Assembly: GCA_017934045.1 (NCBI GenBank)
Contig: JAGBKK010000040.1
Coordinates: 1-64,000, forward strand
DNA: 64,000 nucleotides
Reading direction: 5' to 3'
Source: Neisseriaceae bacterium
GTDB taxonomy: Bacteria > Pseudomonadota > Gammaproteobacteria > Burkholderiales > Neisseriaceae
This document shows, piece by piece, positions 30,444-40,225 of this stretch. The notes beneath the pieces are model-generated. The model had not been told where the DNA came from, searched no databases, and saw nothing but the letters and a program-made list of their open reading frames with translations. The number at the start of each line of letters is the position of its first letter. Within the stretch, counting starts at the first letter, position 1. A program made the position numbers and the translations under genes.

Positions 30444-31589
30444 ATGGCATATCAAGTTTTGGCTCGCAAGTGGCGACCACGCCGTTTTGCGGATTTGGTG
30501 GGGCAAGAACATGTAGTAGGGGCGTTAAAAAACGCTTTGGAGCAAGGACGCTTGCACCATGCTTGGCTACTCACAGGCACGCGTGGCGTGGGCAAAACCA
30601 CGATTGCACGCATTTTGGCAAAATCGCTAAATTGCGAAAATGCTGAACACGGCGAGCCGTGCGGTGTGTGTTCAAGTTGCACGCAAATTGACGCAGGGCG
30701 ATTTGTCGATTTGCTGGAAATTGATGCGGCTTCTAACACGGGCATTGATAATATTCGTGAAGTGTTGGAAAACGCTCAATACGCACCGACCGTTGGTAAA
30801 TATAAGGTATATATTATTGACGAAGTACATATGCTGTCGAAATCGGCGTTTAATGCGATGTTGAAAACGCTGGAAGAGCCACCCGAACATGTGAAATTTA
30901 TTCTTGCCACCACCGACCCGCAAAAAGTGCCGATTACGGTGTTAAGTCGCTGCCTGCAATTTGTGCTACGCAATTTGACGGCGGAGCAGGTTTTTGGTCG
31001 CCTGCAATTTGTGTTAGATGAAGAAAAAATCCCTTATGATAACAATGCATTACAACTTATTGGACGAGCCGCCGCAGGTTCTATGCGAGACGCATTAAGT
31101 CTGTTGGATCAGTCGATTGCGTTAAGTTCGGGCGAAGTGTCGGAAAACAGCGTACGACAAATGTTGGGTGTGGTCGATCGGCGATATTTATTCGATTTGC
31201 TCACCGCCATCGCAGGGCAGGACAACGCCGAAGTGTTGGATTGTGTGCAGGAAATGTCGGCTCATTCGGTGGGTTTTGCCACGGTGTTGGACGAGTTGGC
31301 GGCATTGCTGTTGGAGTTAGCCGTAGTGCAAGCTGTGCCGACTTCTGCCGACCCAAGTGTGAGTGATATTGCCGAAGTACAAAAACTTGCACAGCAATTA
31401 TCAGGCGAAGAAATTCAACTTTATTATCAATGTGTTATTCACGGTAAAAAAGATTTGCCGCTTGCTCCTGATGAATATTCGGGCTTTTTGATGACGGTGT
31501 TAAGAATGCTGTCGTTTTCGCCTTTGGCAGCAAGAGAAGTGAAAATCGACCAGCAAATTGACGGCTTGGAATTAGCCGACCCAAAATAA
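30444..31589 (+). CDS. dnaX: DNA polymerase III subunit gamma (dnaX, zero-frame product)
   Basis: This is the clamp-loader motor. The 381-aa product has Walker A GTRGVGKTTIA (about residues 45-55), the four-cysteine zinc module (CENAEHGEPCGVCSSC, about 64-79), Walker B YIIDEVHMLS, the SRC arginine finger segment (LSRCLQF) and the oligomerisation domain. It ends at TAA 31587-31589, directly after the slippery heptamer. All catalytic domains I-III are complete, so the short form is a functional gamma-type subunit. Confidence 0.95.
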   Translation: MAYQVLARKWRPRRFADLVGQEHVVGALKNALEQGRLHHAWLLTGTRGVGKTTIARILAKSLNCENAEHGEPCGVCSSCTQIDAGRFVDLLEIDAASNTGIDNIREVLENAQYAPTVGKYKVYIIDEVHMLSKSAFNAMLKTLEEPPEHVKFILATTDPQKVPITVLSRCLQFVLRNLTAEQVFGRLQFVLDEEKIPYDNNALQLIGRAAAGSMRDALSLLDQSIALSSGEVSENSVRQMLGVVDRRYLFDLLTAIAGQDNAEVLDCVQEMSAHSVGFATVLDELAALLLELAVVQAVPTSADPSVSDIAEVQKLAQQLSGEEIQLYYQCVIHGKKDLPLAPDEYSGFLMTVLRMLSFSPLAAREVKIDQQIDGLELADPK

Positions 31590-32518
31590 CCGCCCCTGCT
31601 GTTGCGGATAATGGTGGGGGCGAAAATGAGCGAAAAAATAACTTTTCAGGCAGCCTGAACAATAATAATACCAATGAACAGGGCGTTGCGGTGGGCAGGA
31701 ATGCCCACCCTACGGCGGACGAAAATGATTATAGGGTGGGCTTTCCAGCCCAGCAAAACGCTGAAAGCGTTGATAATGAAAATGTTTCAGGCAGCCTATC
31801 CGAACAACGCCACCCAAATAAATCGGCTACGCCTATTTATTCGGAGATTGCTTCGCCTGTTACACAGGCTCGCAATGACGACAAAGATAGCCTGAACGAT
31901 AATCACAACGCACCAACAACGCCTAATGGCGTTGCGGTGGGCAGGAATACCCACCCTACGGCGGACGAAAATGATTATAGGGTGGGCTTTCCAGCCCAGC
32001 AAAACGCCGAAAGCGTTGATAATGAAAATGTTTCAGGCAGCCTGAAAAACAATAATACCAATGAACAAGGCGTTGCGGTGGATTATCAAGCCCACCCTAC
32101 GATTGAAGAAAACATTTCAGGCAGCCTGAACGCTATTGACTTACCCGAACTCAATACACAAAACTGGCATATCATTGTGCAGAAACTTACCCCACAATTA
32201 GGGGCGAATGTATTGTTGGCACAGCATTCATCATTAGTCAAAGTTGAAGATAATCAAATAACTTTAAGCGTGCATAAAAGTGGTGAATTATTCCGCAAAC
32301 CTGCCCATTTATCCGCTTTGGGCGAAGTGTTGGCACAGCATTACAGTACGCAAAAAAACATTCACATTATTGAATGGCAAGATCATTTTGAAAGTGCTAG
32401 CCAAGCCAAACAACGCCACCACCAAGCAATACACGAAGAAAAATTAAAAACCCTACAACAAGACCCATTTGCCCAAAAATTACAAAAAATATTTGGGGGC
32501 GAATGGGTGATTAAATAA
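30444..32518 (+). CDS. dnaX: DNA polymerase III subunit tau (dnaX, by -1 frameshift)
   Basis: The -1 frame is open from the slippery site to TAA at 32516-32518. After decoding 381 zero-frame codons the product would continue with 310 residues (about 691 aa in all), beginning ITAPAVADNGGGENE. Residues from about 570 on match the tau C-terminal domain that contacts DnaB and PolC (NWHIIVQKLTPQLGANVLLAQHS, cited by position 32161-32230, and the end QKIFGGEWVIK). The linker is expanded by two near-identical 116-bp repeats, four uptake sequences and a REP-like unit. A single missing A in the sequence (AAAA for AAAAA) would mimic this, so it is either programmed frameshifting or a homopolymer error. 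Confidence 0.8.
31580..31622 (+). promoter_or_regulatory. Putative programmed -1 frameshift signal in dnaX
   Basis: The heptamer C CCA AAA (31580-31586) has the X XXY YYZ form in the reading frame and is followed at once by TAA. Four nucleotides later, CGCCCC (31591-31596) can pair with GGGGCG (31617-31622); an alternative small stem is CCGC/GCGG. Slippery heptamer, adjacent stop and downstream stem is the layout used by E. coli dnaX (with A AAA AAG). Confidence 0.65.
31682..31797 (+). repeat. 116-bp direct repeat in the tau linker, copy 1
   Basis: This copy matches 31928-32043 at 114 of 116 positions (differences in AATGCC/AATACC and CGCTGA/CGCCGA). It starts GGCGTTGCGGTGGGCAGGAA, contains a GGGTGGGC...GCCCACCC palindromic part and ends in an uptake sequence. 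It is translated in the -1 frame. Confidence 0.9.
31928..32043 (+). repeat. 116-bp direct repeat in the tau linker, copy 2
   Basis: Second copy, 246 bp (82 codons) after the first and therefore in the same frame. The stretch between the copies contains a REP-like unit (31844-31878). The duplication lengthens the tau linker. Confidence 0.9.
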
Positions 32519-32582
32519 TAGGCGAACCATTTGTTTTATTAAATGATTGTTCAGGCTGCCTGAAAGATGGTTAAACAACTTT

Positions 32583-32685
32583 GATCATCGTTAAACTTCA
32601 AAACACTAATGCGTTAGCTTGTCTTGTCGTATTATTTATACTGTCGTAGGCAAAGCCGTATTGTTTTGCAGTTTAACGACCATAT
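32583..32685. repeat. Correia-like MITE, copy 2 (degenerate)
   Basis: GATCATCGTTAAACTTCAAA on the left and CAGTTTAACGACCATAT on the right are decayed inverted repeats of the TATAGTCGTTAAAC type. The interior keeps CTTGTCGTATTATTTATACT. It lies between dnaX and the cytochrome gene, with uptake sequences on both sides. Confidence 0.65.
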
Positions 32686-32807
32686 CTTTACCATTTTGAA
32701 TTTGTTTGACTATAAAAATTGTTTATCAAAACAAATGGGTGATTCTTATATAATACCCATTTCACAAGTTATTCAGGCTGCCTGAAAAAATGGAAAGGGA
32801 CACAAAA

Positions 32808-33461
32808 ATGCAAAAAGTCAAAGTTTGGGATTTGCCTACGCGGCTGTTTCATTGGACACTGGTTGTCTGTATGGTGTTTATGTTTGTCAGTGCCAAAATC
32901 GGTGGTTCTTGGTTGCAGTGGCATTTGCGGTGTGGCTTGTTTTTGCTTGCCCTGATTTTGTTTCGCATTGTGTGGGGTTTTGTGGGCAGTGATACGGCTC
33001 GCTTTACGCAATTTGTTAAATCGCCCAAACACATTATCCGTTATCTTAAAGGCGAAATCACCGAAAACGAACAGCCCGGACACAACCCTTTGGGGGCGTT
33101 AATGGTGTTGGCGTTGATTTTTGGCATATTATTTCAACTCATCACAGGTTTATTTTCGCCTGATGAAAATTCGTATATTTATGGCGGTTATTTAAGCAAT
33201 AAAGCAGGGGAAAATGCGTCCAAAATTCGCTCTATTCATCTGTTGTGGGCGAATGTATTGATGATATTGGCAGGCGTGCATATTGCGGTGGTGCTGTTGT
33301 ATAAATTTGTCAAAAAACACAATCTGATTACGCCAATGATTACAGGCAATAAATACCTAAACGACCCTGTGCCGCAGTTAAAAATGGTATCTATTATTAA
33401 GGCGTTGATTATCTTAATTATTACCGCAGGCATTGCCTATTCAATCACACTAATTAAATAA
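32808..33461 (+). CDS. Cytochrome b561 family protein
   Basis: The 217-aa protein has four transmembrane segments and the family start KVWDLPTRLFHWTLV with a haem-ligand His, WLQWHLRCGLFLLALILFRIVWG with the second His, and C-terminal SIHLLWANVLMILAGVHIA with two more. It is a di-haem b-type electron carrier of the hydrogenase/cytochrome b561 type. GGAAAGGGA precedes ATG 32808; 32790 is a weaker start. Confidence 0.9.
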   Translation: MQKVKVWDLPTRLFHWTLVVCMVFMFVSAKIGGSWLQWHLRCGLFLLALILFRIVWGFVGSDTARFTQFVKSPKHIIRYLKGEITENEQPGHNPLGALMVLALIFGILFQLITGLFSPDENSYIYGGYLSNKAGENASKIRSIHLLWANVLMILAGVHIAVVLLYKFVKKHNLITPMITGNKYLNDPVPQLKMVSIIKALIILIITAGIAYSITLIK

Positions 33462-33495
33462 TTTCAGGCAGCCTGAAAAGCATTTAGGATAAACA

Positions 33496-34302
33496 ATGAA
33501 CGAACAAAACAAAGCGATTGGCGTTTTTGATTCAGGCGTGGGCGGTTTAACCGTGGTGCGTGCTTTGACCGAACGCTTGCCGTATGAAAACATTGTCTAT
33601 TTTGGCGATACCGCACGCGTGCCGTATGGCGTGAAATCACGCAATACGATTGAACAATTCAGCATGCAAATTGTGCGTTTTTTATTGGAACAAAATGTCA
33701 AATTATTGGTGATTGCCTGTAACACCATTGCGGCGGTGGCAGGGTCAAAAGTACGGTCGTTGGCAGGTACAATGCCTGTGATTGATGTGATTGGTGCAGG
33801 GGCAGATGCGGCGGTGGCTGCCACCCAAAATGGGCAGATTGGCGTGATGGCAACCACCACCACCACCAACAGTAATGCGTATGCAAGGGCGATTGCCGAA
33901 CGCAAACAATCGTGCCGCGTGGTGTCGCAAACCTGTCCGCTATTAGTCCCACTGATTGAAGAGGGTTGGTTAGACCACCCCGTTACGCGTTTAACACTGC
34001 GAGAATATCTGCCGCCATTGCTGACTGAAAACATTGATACGCTGATTTTGGGTTGCACGCATTACCCCTTAATCAAACCGTTGTTAGCCGAAGAAACGCA
34101 AGGTATCGCTTTGGTAGATTCTTCCACCACCACCGCAGACGCTGTGGCAAATACTTTGGCAGAACGCCATTTACTCAACCCCCAAACAGCCGCCCCTGAT
34201 TACCGCTTTTTCGTCTCCGACATTCCCTTGCGTTTCCAAACCATTGGCGAACGCTTTCTCAATCGACCGTTAGAGCAGTTAGAAATGATTGCTTTGGGGT
34301 AG
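33496..34302 (+). CDS. murI: Glutamate racemase
   Basis: MurI makes D-glutamate for peptidoglycan. The 268-aa protein has GVFDSGVGGLTVVRAL (Asp), YFGDTARVPYG, the catalytic Cys in VIACNTIAA, and the second in LGCTHYPLI. All active-site residues are intact. It lies 34 bp after the cytochrome gene, with an uptake sequence between. Confidence 0.97.
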   Translation: MNEQNKAIGVFDSGVGGLTVVRALTERLPYENIVYFGDTARVPYGVKSRNTIEQFSMQIVRFLLEQNVKLLVIACNTIAAVAGSKVRSLAGTMPVIDVIGAGADAAVAATQNGQIGVMATTTTTNSNAYARAIAERKQSCRVVSQTCPLLVPLIEEGWLDHPVTRLTLREYLPPLLTENIDTLILGCTHYPLIKPLLAEETQGIALVDSSTTTADAVANTLAERHLLNPQTAAPDYRFFVSDIPLRFQTIGERFLNRPLEQLEMIALG

Positions 34303-34336
34303 TCAATGTTTTCAGGCAGCCTGAAAGGTAATTAAG

Positions 34337-34996
34337 ATGATATATTCTGACGAAAATAATGACGAAGATTTGGAAAAAGCAATTGAAGAATTTAAAAAAT
34401 TATCCACAATGGATAAAATAATGGCTCTTATTGTCATTTTATGTGTTATCGGTATTATTTTTAGTTTAGTATATTTTCTAAAACAAAATTATTTTATACG
34501 CTCATTTTCTACCATATTAGTTAGTTCAGTTTTCATTGCTATTATTTTATCTATTCTGACTGTAAAAAAATTAAATGAAATAAAATTAAATAAAGAAGGA
34601 GATTTTTTGTTGTTCTTTTTTGGCTATACTATGTTTATGATAGGCTTAATTCATTCATTGGGTTGTATTTCGTTAATGTATAGCAATATTCCTTATAAAA
34701 TAACTACTGCATTTGTGCATGAATATACTATGAGAAATGTACGATGGTATCGTTATGGAAATAGTCCCACTTATCATATTTCGCACTCCCTATATTTTTC
34801 GGATAGAGATAAGCGAATTATAGGAAAATCAATCGTTGATGATTATAATCCAGATAATACAGGAAAATTAAAACAAAGAATACCAGAGAGTTATAGTTGT
34901 TATCTTGTGGCATATCGTCAAAATGCATTATTAGTTGAAATTCGTGAAGTTAAAAATCTTGGTGCAATGAGTAAGCAAGAATGTTGGACGCAATAA
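34337..34996 (+). CDS. Hypothetical membrane protein
   Basis: The 219-aa product has an acidic N-terminus (SDENNDEDLEKAIEEF), three hydrophobic segments (about 31-51, 57-78, 95-118) and a soluble C-terminal part with about 100 residues. It is not recognised. The coding sequence is clearly more AT-rich than murI, and it is bounded by uptake sequences and a REP-like unit (35025-35063), so it may be acquired. AAAGG precedes the start. Confidence 0.7.
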   Translation: MIYSDENNDEDLEKAIEEFKKLSTMDKIMALIVILCVIGIIFSLVYFLKQNYFIRSFSTILVSSVFIAIILSILTVKKLNEIKLNKEGDFLLFFFGYTMFMIGLIHSLGCISLMYSNIPYKITTAFVHEYTMRNVRWYRYGNSPTYHISHSLYFSDRDKRIIGKSIVDDYNPDNTGKLKQRIPESYSCYLVAYRQNALLVEIREVKNLGAMSKQECWTQ

Positions 34997-35024
34997 TTTT
35001 CAGGCAGCCTGAAAAGAATTACAG

Positions 35025-35063
35025 TCATTGCGAGCCGTGCGTAACGCACGGCGTATGCAATCT
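35025..35063. repeat. REP-like unit (TCATTGCGAG type)
   Basis: TCATTGCGAGCCGTGCG ... CGGCGTATGCAATC forms an inverted-repeat unit of the same family as at 25527, 43191, 47101 and 49191. It lies between the membrane-protein gene and tusA, with uptake sequences on both sides. Confidence 0.75.
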
Positions 35064-35089
35064 TTTTGCTATGCTGCCTGAAAAATAAT

Positions 35090-35341
35090 TTACGCTGACT
35101 TTTTACGAATAATTGTTTTTGTAACTATTTGATTTTCAAATAATTCATCTAATTCTTCGGCAGAAATAAATAAATGTCCTGTTTGCTGACAAAAGGCTTG
35201 AAAATCATTGGGAGCATTTTTGTCGGTGCTTAAAATGAAAAGTTCCGCACCATTAGGCAAGCTTGCCAAAGCCTTTTTGGTTCGCAAAACGGGTAGGGGA
35301 CATTTTAAGCCACGCGTATCGGCAATAAATTCGCTGTTCAT
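35090..35341 (-). CDS. tusA: TusA family sulfurtransferase
   Basis: The 83-aa protein has the family motif RGLKCPLPVLRTKKAL with the catalytic Cys at about residue 13, then the beta-alpha-beta fold segments LFILSTDKNAPNDFQAF. TusA-type proteins carry persulfide sulfur, for example for tRNA thiolation. No other tus gene is nearby. Confidence 0.92.
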   Translation of the reverse strand: MNSEFIADTRGLKCPLPVLRTKKALASLPNGAELFILSTDKNAPNDFQAFCQQTGHLFISAEELDELFENQIVTKTIIRKKSA

Positions 35342-35403
35342 CGGTAAAATTTAATCATCAAATAAAGCAAGCATTATAGTCGTTTTATTTCAAAATTATC
35401 CAG

Positions 35404-35509
35404 TATAGTCAAACAACTTCAAAATTGAAATGCGTTGGTTCTCCTTGCCGTATTATTTATACTGTCTTCGGAAAACCGCCTGTTTCACTTTTGAAGTTGT
35501 TTGACTATA
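35404..35509. repeat. Correia-like MITE, copy 3 (perfect 21-bp ends)
   Basis: The 106-bp element starts TATAGTCAAACAACTTC and ends with its exact reverse complement; the inverted repeats match over 21 of 21 bp. The core CCTTGCCGTATTATTTATAC followed by TGTC lies at 35441-35466. It sits upstream of tusA in the gap to mltD. The perfect ends suggest a relatively young copy. Confidence 0.85.
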
Positions 35510-35556
35510 TTGGTTTGTCTTGCCTACTTCTGAATTGAAATGGTTTCAGGCTGCCT

Positions 35557-35582
35557 GAAAAAAGCCGAGATTTTTCTCGGCT
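35557..35582 (-). terminator. Terminator of mltD
   Basis: AAGCCGAGA / TCTCGGCTT with a 4-nt loop is preceded on the plus strand by A, giving a T run on the minus strand just after the mltD stop. It is fused to an uptake sequence at about 35545-35560. Confidence 0.8.
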
Positions 35583-35589
35583 TGGGTTG

Positions 35590-37188
35590 TTATTTTTTGC
35601 GTTTTTTGGCGGTGGTTTTTTTGGTTTTACTTCGTTTGGCTACGGTTTTTTTGTTGCTGGTTTTCACCGCTTTACCTGTGCGTTTTTTGCTGTATGTGGC
35701 TTTTTGCACTCTGCCTTTTCTGCTGTATTTATATGATGATTTCACAGGCACTTTCAGGGTTTGTCCTGCACGCAGGTTGCCTGAACGCAGTTTGTTAATG
35801 CGTTTTAATTCCGCGGTGGTTGTGCCAAAGCGTTTGGCAACGGCGGTTAAAGTTACGCCTCTTTTGATTTTAATTGTGCCGTAGCGTACGCGTGATTTGC
35901 CGCTTTTGCCTTCGGCAATGGCATGAATATAAGCAGGTTCGCTCCAATATTCGTCATCGTCAAAACCGCCTGCGGTAAAGACAATATCCGAATTGTGTTC
36001 GTCAATGCGAATTACGCTGTCAGGTGCTGGTTCGGCTTCATCGCGGCTGACCAATAAAATACTGCCTTTGGGCACACGATTGCTGCGTAAGTGATTGATT
36101 TCTTTAAGTTCTGATAAAGACATGCCGTGTTGGCGAGCAATTTCTTCTGCATCTGTTACCGCACCCACGCGATACGGTTGCCACGACAGTAAATCGTCAG
36201 GATTGGCTTTTTTCAGGTTGGCATAAAAGGTTTTGAGTGCCGATTTGGGCAACAGCAATTTGCGACCGCTCTGCGGCACCCACACAGGTACGCGGTAACC
36301 TGGATTAAGGGTGAAAACTTCTTCTTCGGAAATTTCCGCTAATTGGGCAATGGCTTTTAAGTCAATTGGTTGATTGATTTTTACCGCTTCAAAATACGGT
36401 TCGTTTTTAATTTTTTTCAGTTTAATATCAAACGAATGCGGATTTTGCACCAAATTGCGAACCGCTAATAATTTTGGCACATATTCGCGTGTTTCTTTGG
36501 GTAAAGAAGTTAAATAATCAAACGAAGTGGGATTGCCATTGCGAGCAGCTTTTTTCTGTGCATTCAGCACGCAACCTTCGCCACAGTTATACGCTGCCAA
36601 CGCCAATGCCCAGTCGCCAAACATACCGTGCAGATATTCTAAATATTCCAACGCCGCATCGGTGGAAGCGTAAATATCGTTGCGACCGTCATACCAGTTG
36701 TTTTGCGTCAAGCCGTATTGCTTGCCTGTGCGAGGCATAAACTGCCACAAACCCATTGCCCCAGCGTGCGATTTGGCTTTGATGACAAACGCACTTTCAA
36801 TAAACGGCAACAAAGCAATTTCAGACGGCATATTGCGTTTTTCGGTTTCCGCCAAAATGTGGTGTAAATACGGTGTGGCACGCATAGTAATGCGTCCAAA
36901 ATATTCAGGGCGTTCGGAATAGTAATTTTCAAATTTACGCACAGTATTGGGCGAGACAGTTTCCATACGAAAACCCTTACGCATTTTCTCCCAAATATTC
37001 AAAGAGTTATCTTTGATTGCTATATCTGCGTAAGGGTCTTTCAAGGGAATTTGATTTAAGCGAATAACATATTCGGCAAATTCATCGTTGGACAGTTGCA
37101 AGTGTTCATCAGGTGCGGCAAACGCACTCAACGGCAACAATGCCAACAATGCCAAAGTGGTTTTGAATGGTGTGAATGTGAATTTCAT
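35590..37188 (-). CDS. mltD: Lytic murein transglycosylase D with LysM domains
   Basis: The 532-aa protein has a signal peptide (cut after SAFA, about residue 24), a GH23 transglycosylase domain with catalytic Glu in PFIESAFVIKAKSHAGAMGLWQFMP (about 140-165) and AYNCGEG, then LysM repeats (about 330-385 and 430-475) that bind peptidoglycan. A Lys/Arg-rich tail of about 45 residues ends the protein and may bind DNA or anionic polymers. E. coli MltD is 452 aa and a lipoprotein; here no lipobox is seen. Confidence 0.92.
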   Translation of the reverse strand: MKFTFTPFKTTLALLALLPLSAFAAPDEHLQLSNDEFAEYVIRLNQIPLKDPYADIAIKDNSLNIWEKMRKGFRMETVSPNTVRKFENYYSERPEYFGRITMRATPYLHHILAETEKRNMPSEIALLPFIESAFVIKAKSHAGAMGLWQFMPRTGKQYGLTQNNWYDGRNDIYASTDAALEYLEYLHGMFGDWALALAAYNCGEGCVLNAQKKAARNGNPTSFDYLTSLPKETREYVPKLLAVRNLVQNPHSFDIKLKKIKNEPYFEAVKINQPIDLKAIAQLAEISEEEVFTLNPGYRVPVWVPQSGRKLLLPKSALKTFYANLKKANPDDLLSWQPYRVGAVTDAEEIARQHGMSLSELKEINHLRSNRVPKGSILLVSRDEAEPAPDSVIRIDEHNSDIVFTAGGFDDDEYWSEPAYIHAIAEGKSGKSRVRYGTIKIKRGVTLTAVAKRFGTTTAELKRINKLRSGNLRAGQTLKVPVKSSYKYSRKGRVQKATYSKKRTGKAVKTSNKKTVAKRSKTKKTTAKKRKK

Positions 37189-37455
37189 TTTTTCTCTCTC
37201 TCGATTGTGTTTTTAAACCCCTTGATATTAAAATTTTCTATGATTTCTGTCAAATAAAAAATGCTAATTTATCAAGCGATAAAGATTGTTTTTTGCGATA
37301 TGTCAAGTGAATAATTCTGTTTTCAGGCAGCCTGAACGCATTTTTGGGTTTATCTGCTACAAATATAATGACTTTTTTCAATGAGTAAAGTAATATTCAC
37401 CCTTTTACATTTTATATTTTCAGGCTGCCTGAAATAAAAATAGGATTGAACACAA

Positions 37456-40083
37456 ATGAACACCGCAGAACTTCGCCGTAAATTTTTGCAATTCTTTGAA
37501 AGCAAGGGGCATACGATTGTTGCGTCATCATCGCTCGTGCCGCCGCAGGACGATAAAACTTTGCTTTTTACCAACGCAGGTATGAATCAATTTAAAGATG
37601 TGTTTTTGGGTTTTGACAAACGCCCGTACACGCGAGCGACTTCGGCTCAAAAGTGCGTCCGTGCTGGTGGTAAGCATAATGATTTGGAAAATGTGGGCTA
37701 CACCGCACGGCATCATACTTTCTTTGAAATGTTGGGCAATTTCAGTTTTGGCGATTATTTCAAACGAGACGCTATTCATTTTGCGTGGGAATTTTTAACT
37801 TCGGAAAAATGGTTGGGCTTGCCGAAAGAAAAACTGTTAGCCACGGTTTATGCGGAAGATGAAGAAGCCTACCAAGTTTGGCGGAATGAAATTGGGCTGC
37901 CTGAAAATAAGGTGATTCGCATTGGCGATAATAAAGGGGCGAAATATGCGTCCGATAATTTTTGGCAAATGGGCGATACAGGTCCGTGCGGTCCGTGTTC
38001 GGAAGTGTTTTATGACCACGGCGAAGAGATTTGGGGCGGCGTGCCAGGTTCGGCAGAAGAAGACGGCGACCGTTTTATTGAAATTTGGAACTGCGTGTTT
38101 ATGCAGTTTAATCGTGATGAAAACGGCGTGATGAATCCTTTGCCCAAGCCGTCTGTGGATACAGGTATGGGCTTGGAACGCATTGCGGCGGTGATGCAGG
38201 GCGTGCATAGCAATTATGAGATTGATTTAATGGATAATTTAATTCGTGCTGCCGCTCGCGAAACAGGTGTTCAATATTCGCAAGAAGTACCCAGCCTGAA
38301 AGTCATTGCCGACCACATTCGTGCGTGTGCGTTTTTGGTGGCTGACGGCGTTTTGCCGTCCAACGAAGGGCGTGGTTATGTTTTGCGAAGAATTATCCGC
38401 CGTGCGGTACGACACGGTTATAAATTAGGGCAGAAAGGGGCGTTTTTCCATAAACTCGTGCCTGATTTGGTCAAAGAAATGGGCGAAGCGTATCCTGAAA
38501 TCAAACAAAAACAAGCGTTTGTGATGGATATTTTAAAAGAAGAAGAAAGCCGTTTTGCCCAAACACTTGAATTTGGTATGAAATTGTTGGAAGACGCTTT
38601 GAAAGACGGCAAACAAATGTTAGACGGTGAAACCGTGTTCAAACTGTATGACACTTTTGGTTTTCCGTATGACTTGACCGCCGATATTGCACGAGAACGC
38701 CATATTCAAATGGACGAAGCGGGTTTTGAAGCCGAAATGGAAAAACAACGCCAAAGAGCGAGAGCAGCACAAAATTTCAAAGCCAACATTCAAATTGACT
38801 ACGCAGGACAAGATAGCGTTTTTACAGGATACGAAAAACACGCCAATCAAGCCCAAGTCATTGCTTTATATAAAGAAAATGAAGCGGTATCTGAATTAAA
38901 CGCAGGGGATAACGGTATTGTGGTGTTAGACCAAACGCCGTTTTATGCCGAAAGTGGCGGTCAAGTAGGTGATAGCGGTTTGATTTTGAATGAACTGTTG
39001 CGTTTTGAAGTGAAAGACACGCAAAAAATTAAAGCCGCCGTTAATGGTCATATTGGCGTTCTTCTTTCAGGCAGCCTGAAAGTGGGCGACAGCGTTACCG
39101 CACAAATTGATAGCAATATTCGCATAGCCAATCAACGCAATCACAGTGCCACACACCTAATGCACGCTGCATTGCGTCAAGTTTTAGGCACAACGGTGGA
39201 ACAAAAAGGCTCATTAGTTACGGCAGACCGCACACGATTTGACTTTTCGCACAACAAACCTGTTACGGCGGAAGAAATCGCCCAAGTCGAAGACATTGTT
39301 AATCAAGCGATTTTGGCAAATATCGAAGTCAAAGCAACTGTGATGAGTATGGAAGACGCCAAAAAAACAGGGGCGATGATGTTGTTTGGCGAAAAATACG
39401 GCGACACCGTGCGTGTGGTGCAAATGGGCGAAGTGTCTGCCGAATTGTGCGGCGGTACGCATATGGAACGCACAGGCGGTATCGGCTTATTCAAAATTGT
39501 CTCGGAAAGCGGCATTGCCGCAGGCGTTCGCCGTGTGGAAGCGATTACAGGGGAAACCGCCCTGCAATTTGTGCGTTCGCAAAGCGAATTGTTAAACCAC
39601 ATTCAAGTGGAAATCAAAGCCCAAACTGTGCAAGATATTCTGCCCAAAATTGAAAATAACAACAATAAAATCAAACAATTAGAAAAAGCATTACAAAACG
39701 CCAAAGCCGAAATCGCCAAAGGGCGAGCCACAGAATTGTTATCAAATGCAGTTAAAATCGGCGAAGTATCGCTAATTGTTGAGAATGTCGGCGAAATGCC
39801 TGCAACGGAATTACGCGATTTTGCAGTTGATTTAGCAAACAGGGGGGACAAAATCGCCGTGCTGTTGGCGGCAGTGAATGACGGCAAAGTGTCCTTGGTT
39901 GCCGCCGTATCCAAATCCTTAACCGCTCAAATCAAAGCAGGCGACATGGTGAAAATGGTTGCCGAACAAATCGGCGGCAAAGGCGGCGGCAAACCCGAAC
40001 TCGCCCAAGCAGGCGGCACAAACCTTGCCGACTTACCCAAAGCATTAGCAAGTGTAAGTGAATGGGTCAAAGGTAAAATCTGA
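37456..40083 (+). CDS. alaS: Alanine--tRNA ligase
   Basis: The 875-aa class II synthetase starts [19 protein letters not shown] and keeps motif 1-3 segments ([48 protein letters not shown]), the editing-domain zinc ligands [11 protein letters not shown] and [10 protein letters not shown], and the C-terminal DHHA1 region. An uptake sequence is translated in frame as LSGSLK at about 39066-39083. The protein is otherwise typical. Confidence 0.98.
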   Translation: MNTAELRRKFLQFFESKGHTIVASSSLVPPQDDKTLLFTNAGMNQFKDVFLGFDKRPYTRATSAQKCVRAGGKHNDLENVGYTARHHTFFEMLGNFSFGDYFKRDAIHFAWEFLTSEKWLGLPKEKLLATVYAEDEEAYQVWRNEIGLPENKVIRIGDNKGAKYASDNFWQMGDTGPCGPCSEVFYDHGEEIWGGVPGSAEEDGDRFIEIWNCVFMQFNRDENGVMNPLPKPSVDTGMGLERIAAVMQGVHSNYEIDLMDNLIRAAARETGVQYSQEVPSLKVIADHIRACAFLVADGVLPSNEGRGYVLRRIIRRAVRHGYKLGQKGAFFHKLVPDLVKEMGEAYPEIKQKQAFVMDILKEEESRFAQTLEFGMKLLEDALKDGKQMLDGETVFKLYDTFGFPYDLTADIARERHIQMDEAGFEAEMEKQRQRARAAQNFKANIQIDYAGQDSVFTGYEKHANQAQVIALYKENEAVSELNAGDNGIVVLDQTPFYAESGGQVGDSGLILNELLRFEVKDTQKIKAAVNGHIGVLLSGSLKVGDSVTAQIDSNIRIANQRNHSATHLMHAALRQVLGTTVEQKGSLVTADRTRFDFSHNKPVTAEEIAQVEDIVNQAILANIEVKATVMSMEDAKKTGAMMLFGEKYGDTVRVVQMGEVSAELCGGTHMERTGGIGLFKIVSESGIAAGVRRVEAITGETALQFVRSQSELLNHIQVEIKAQTVQDILPKIENNNNKIKQLEKALQNAKAEIAKGRATELLSNAVKIGEVSLIVENVGEMPATELRDFAVDLANRGDKIAVLLAAVNDGKVSLVAAVSKSLTAQIKAGDMVKMVAEQIGGKGGGKPELAQAGGTNLADLPKALASVSEWVKGKI

Positions 40084-40086
40084 TTT

Positions 40087-40217
40087 TATAGTCGTTAAAC
40101 TTCAAAACACTAATGCGTTGGCACGCCTTACCGTATTATTTATACTGTCGCAGGCGTTACGCCTTTTCTACTTTTGAAGTTTATCAACTATATTGTTTTG
40201 AAGTTTAACGACTATAA
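40087..40217. repeat. Correia-like MITE, copy 4 (131 bp, double right end)
   Basis: TATAGTCGTTAAACTTCAAA at the left is matched by a perfect 22-bp reverse complement ending at 40217. A second, diverged right end (TTTTGAAGTTTATCAACTATA region, 40173-40193) lies inside, so the right end looks duplicated. The core CCGTATTATTTATACTGTCG is present. Confidence 0.82.
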
Positions 40218-40225
40218 ATTGAATA

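Noticed and set aside
30184..30516. 110-aa open frame before dnaX
   Set aside because: It reads through an uptake sequence, overlaps the dnaX start in another frame and has no recognisable domain.
31691..32518. Separate 275-aa gene downstream of dnaX
   Set aside because: Its N-terminal part is repeat material and its C-terminus is the tau domain. The frame is open back to the slippery site without a stop, so it is the 3' part of dnaX.
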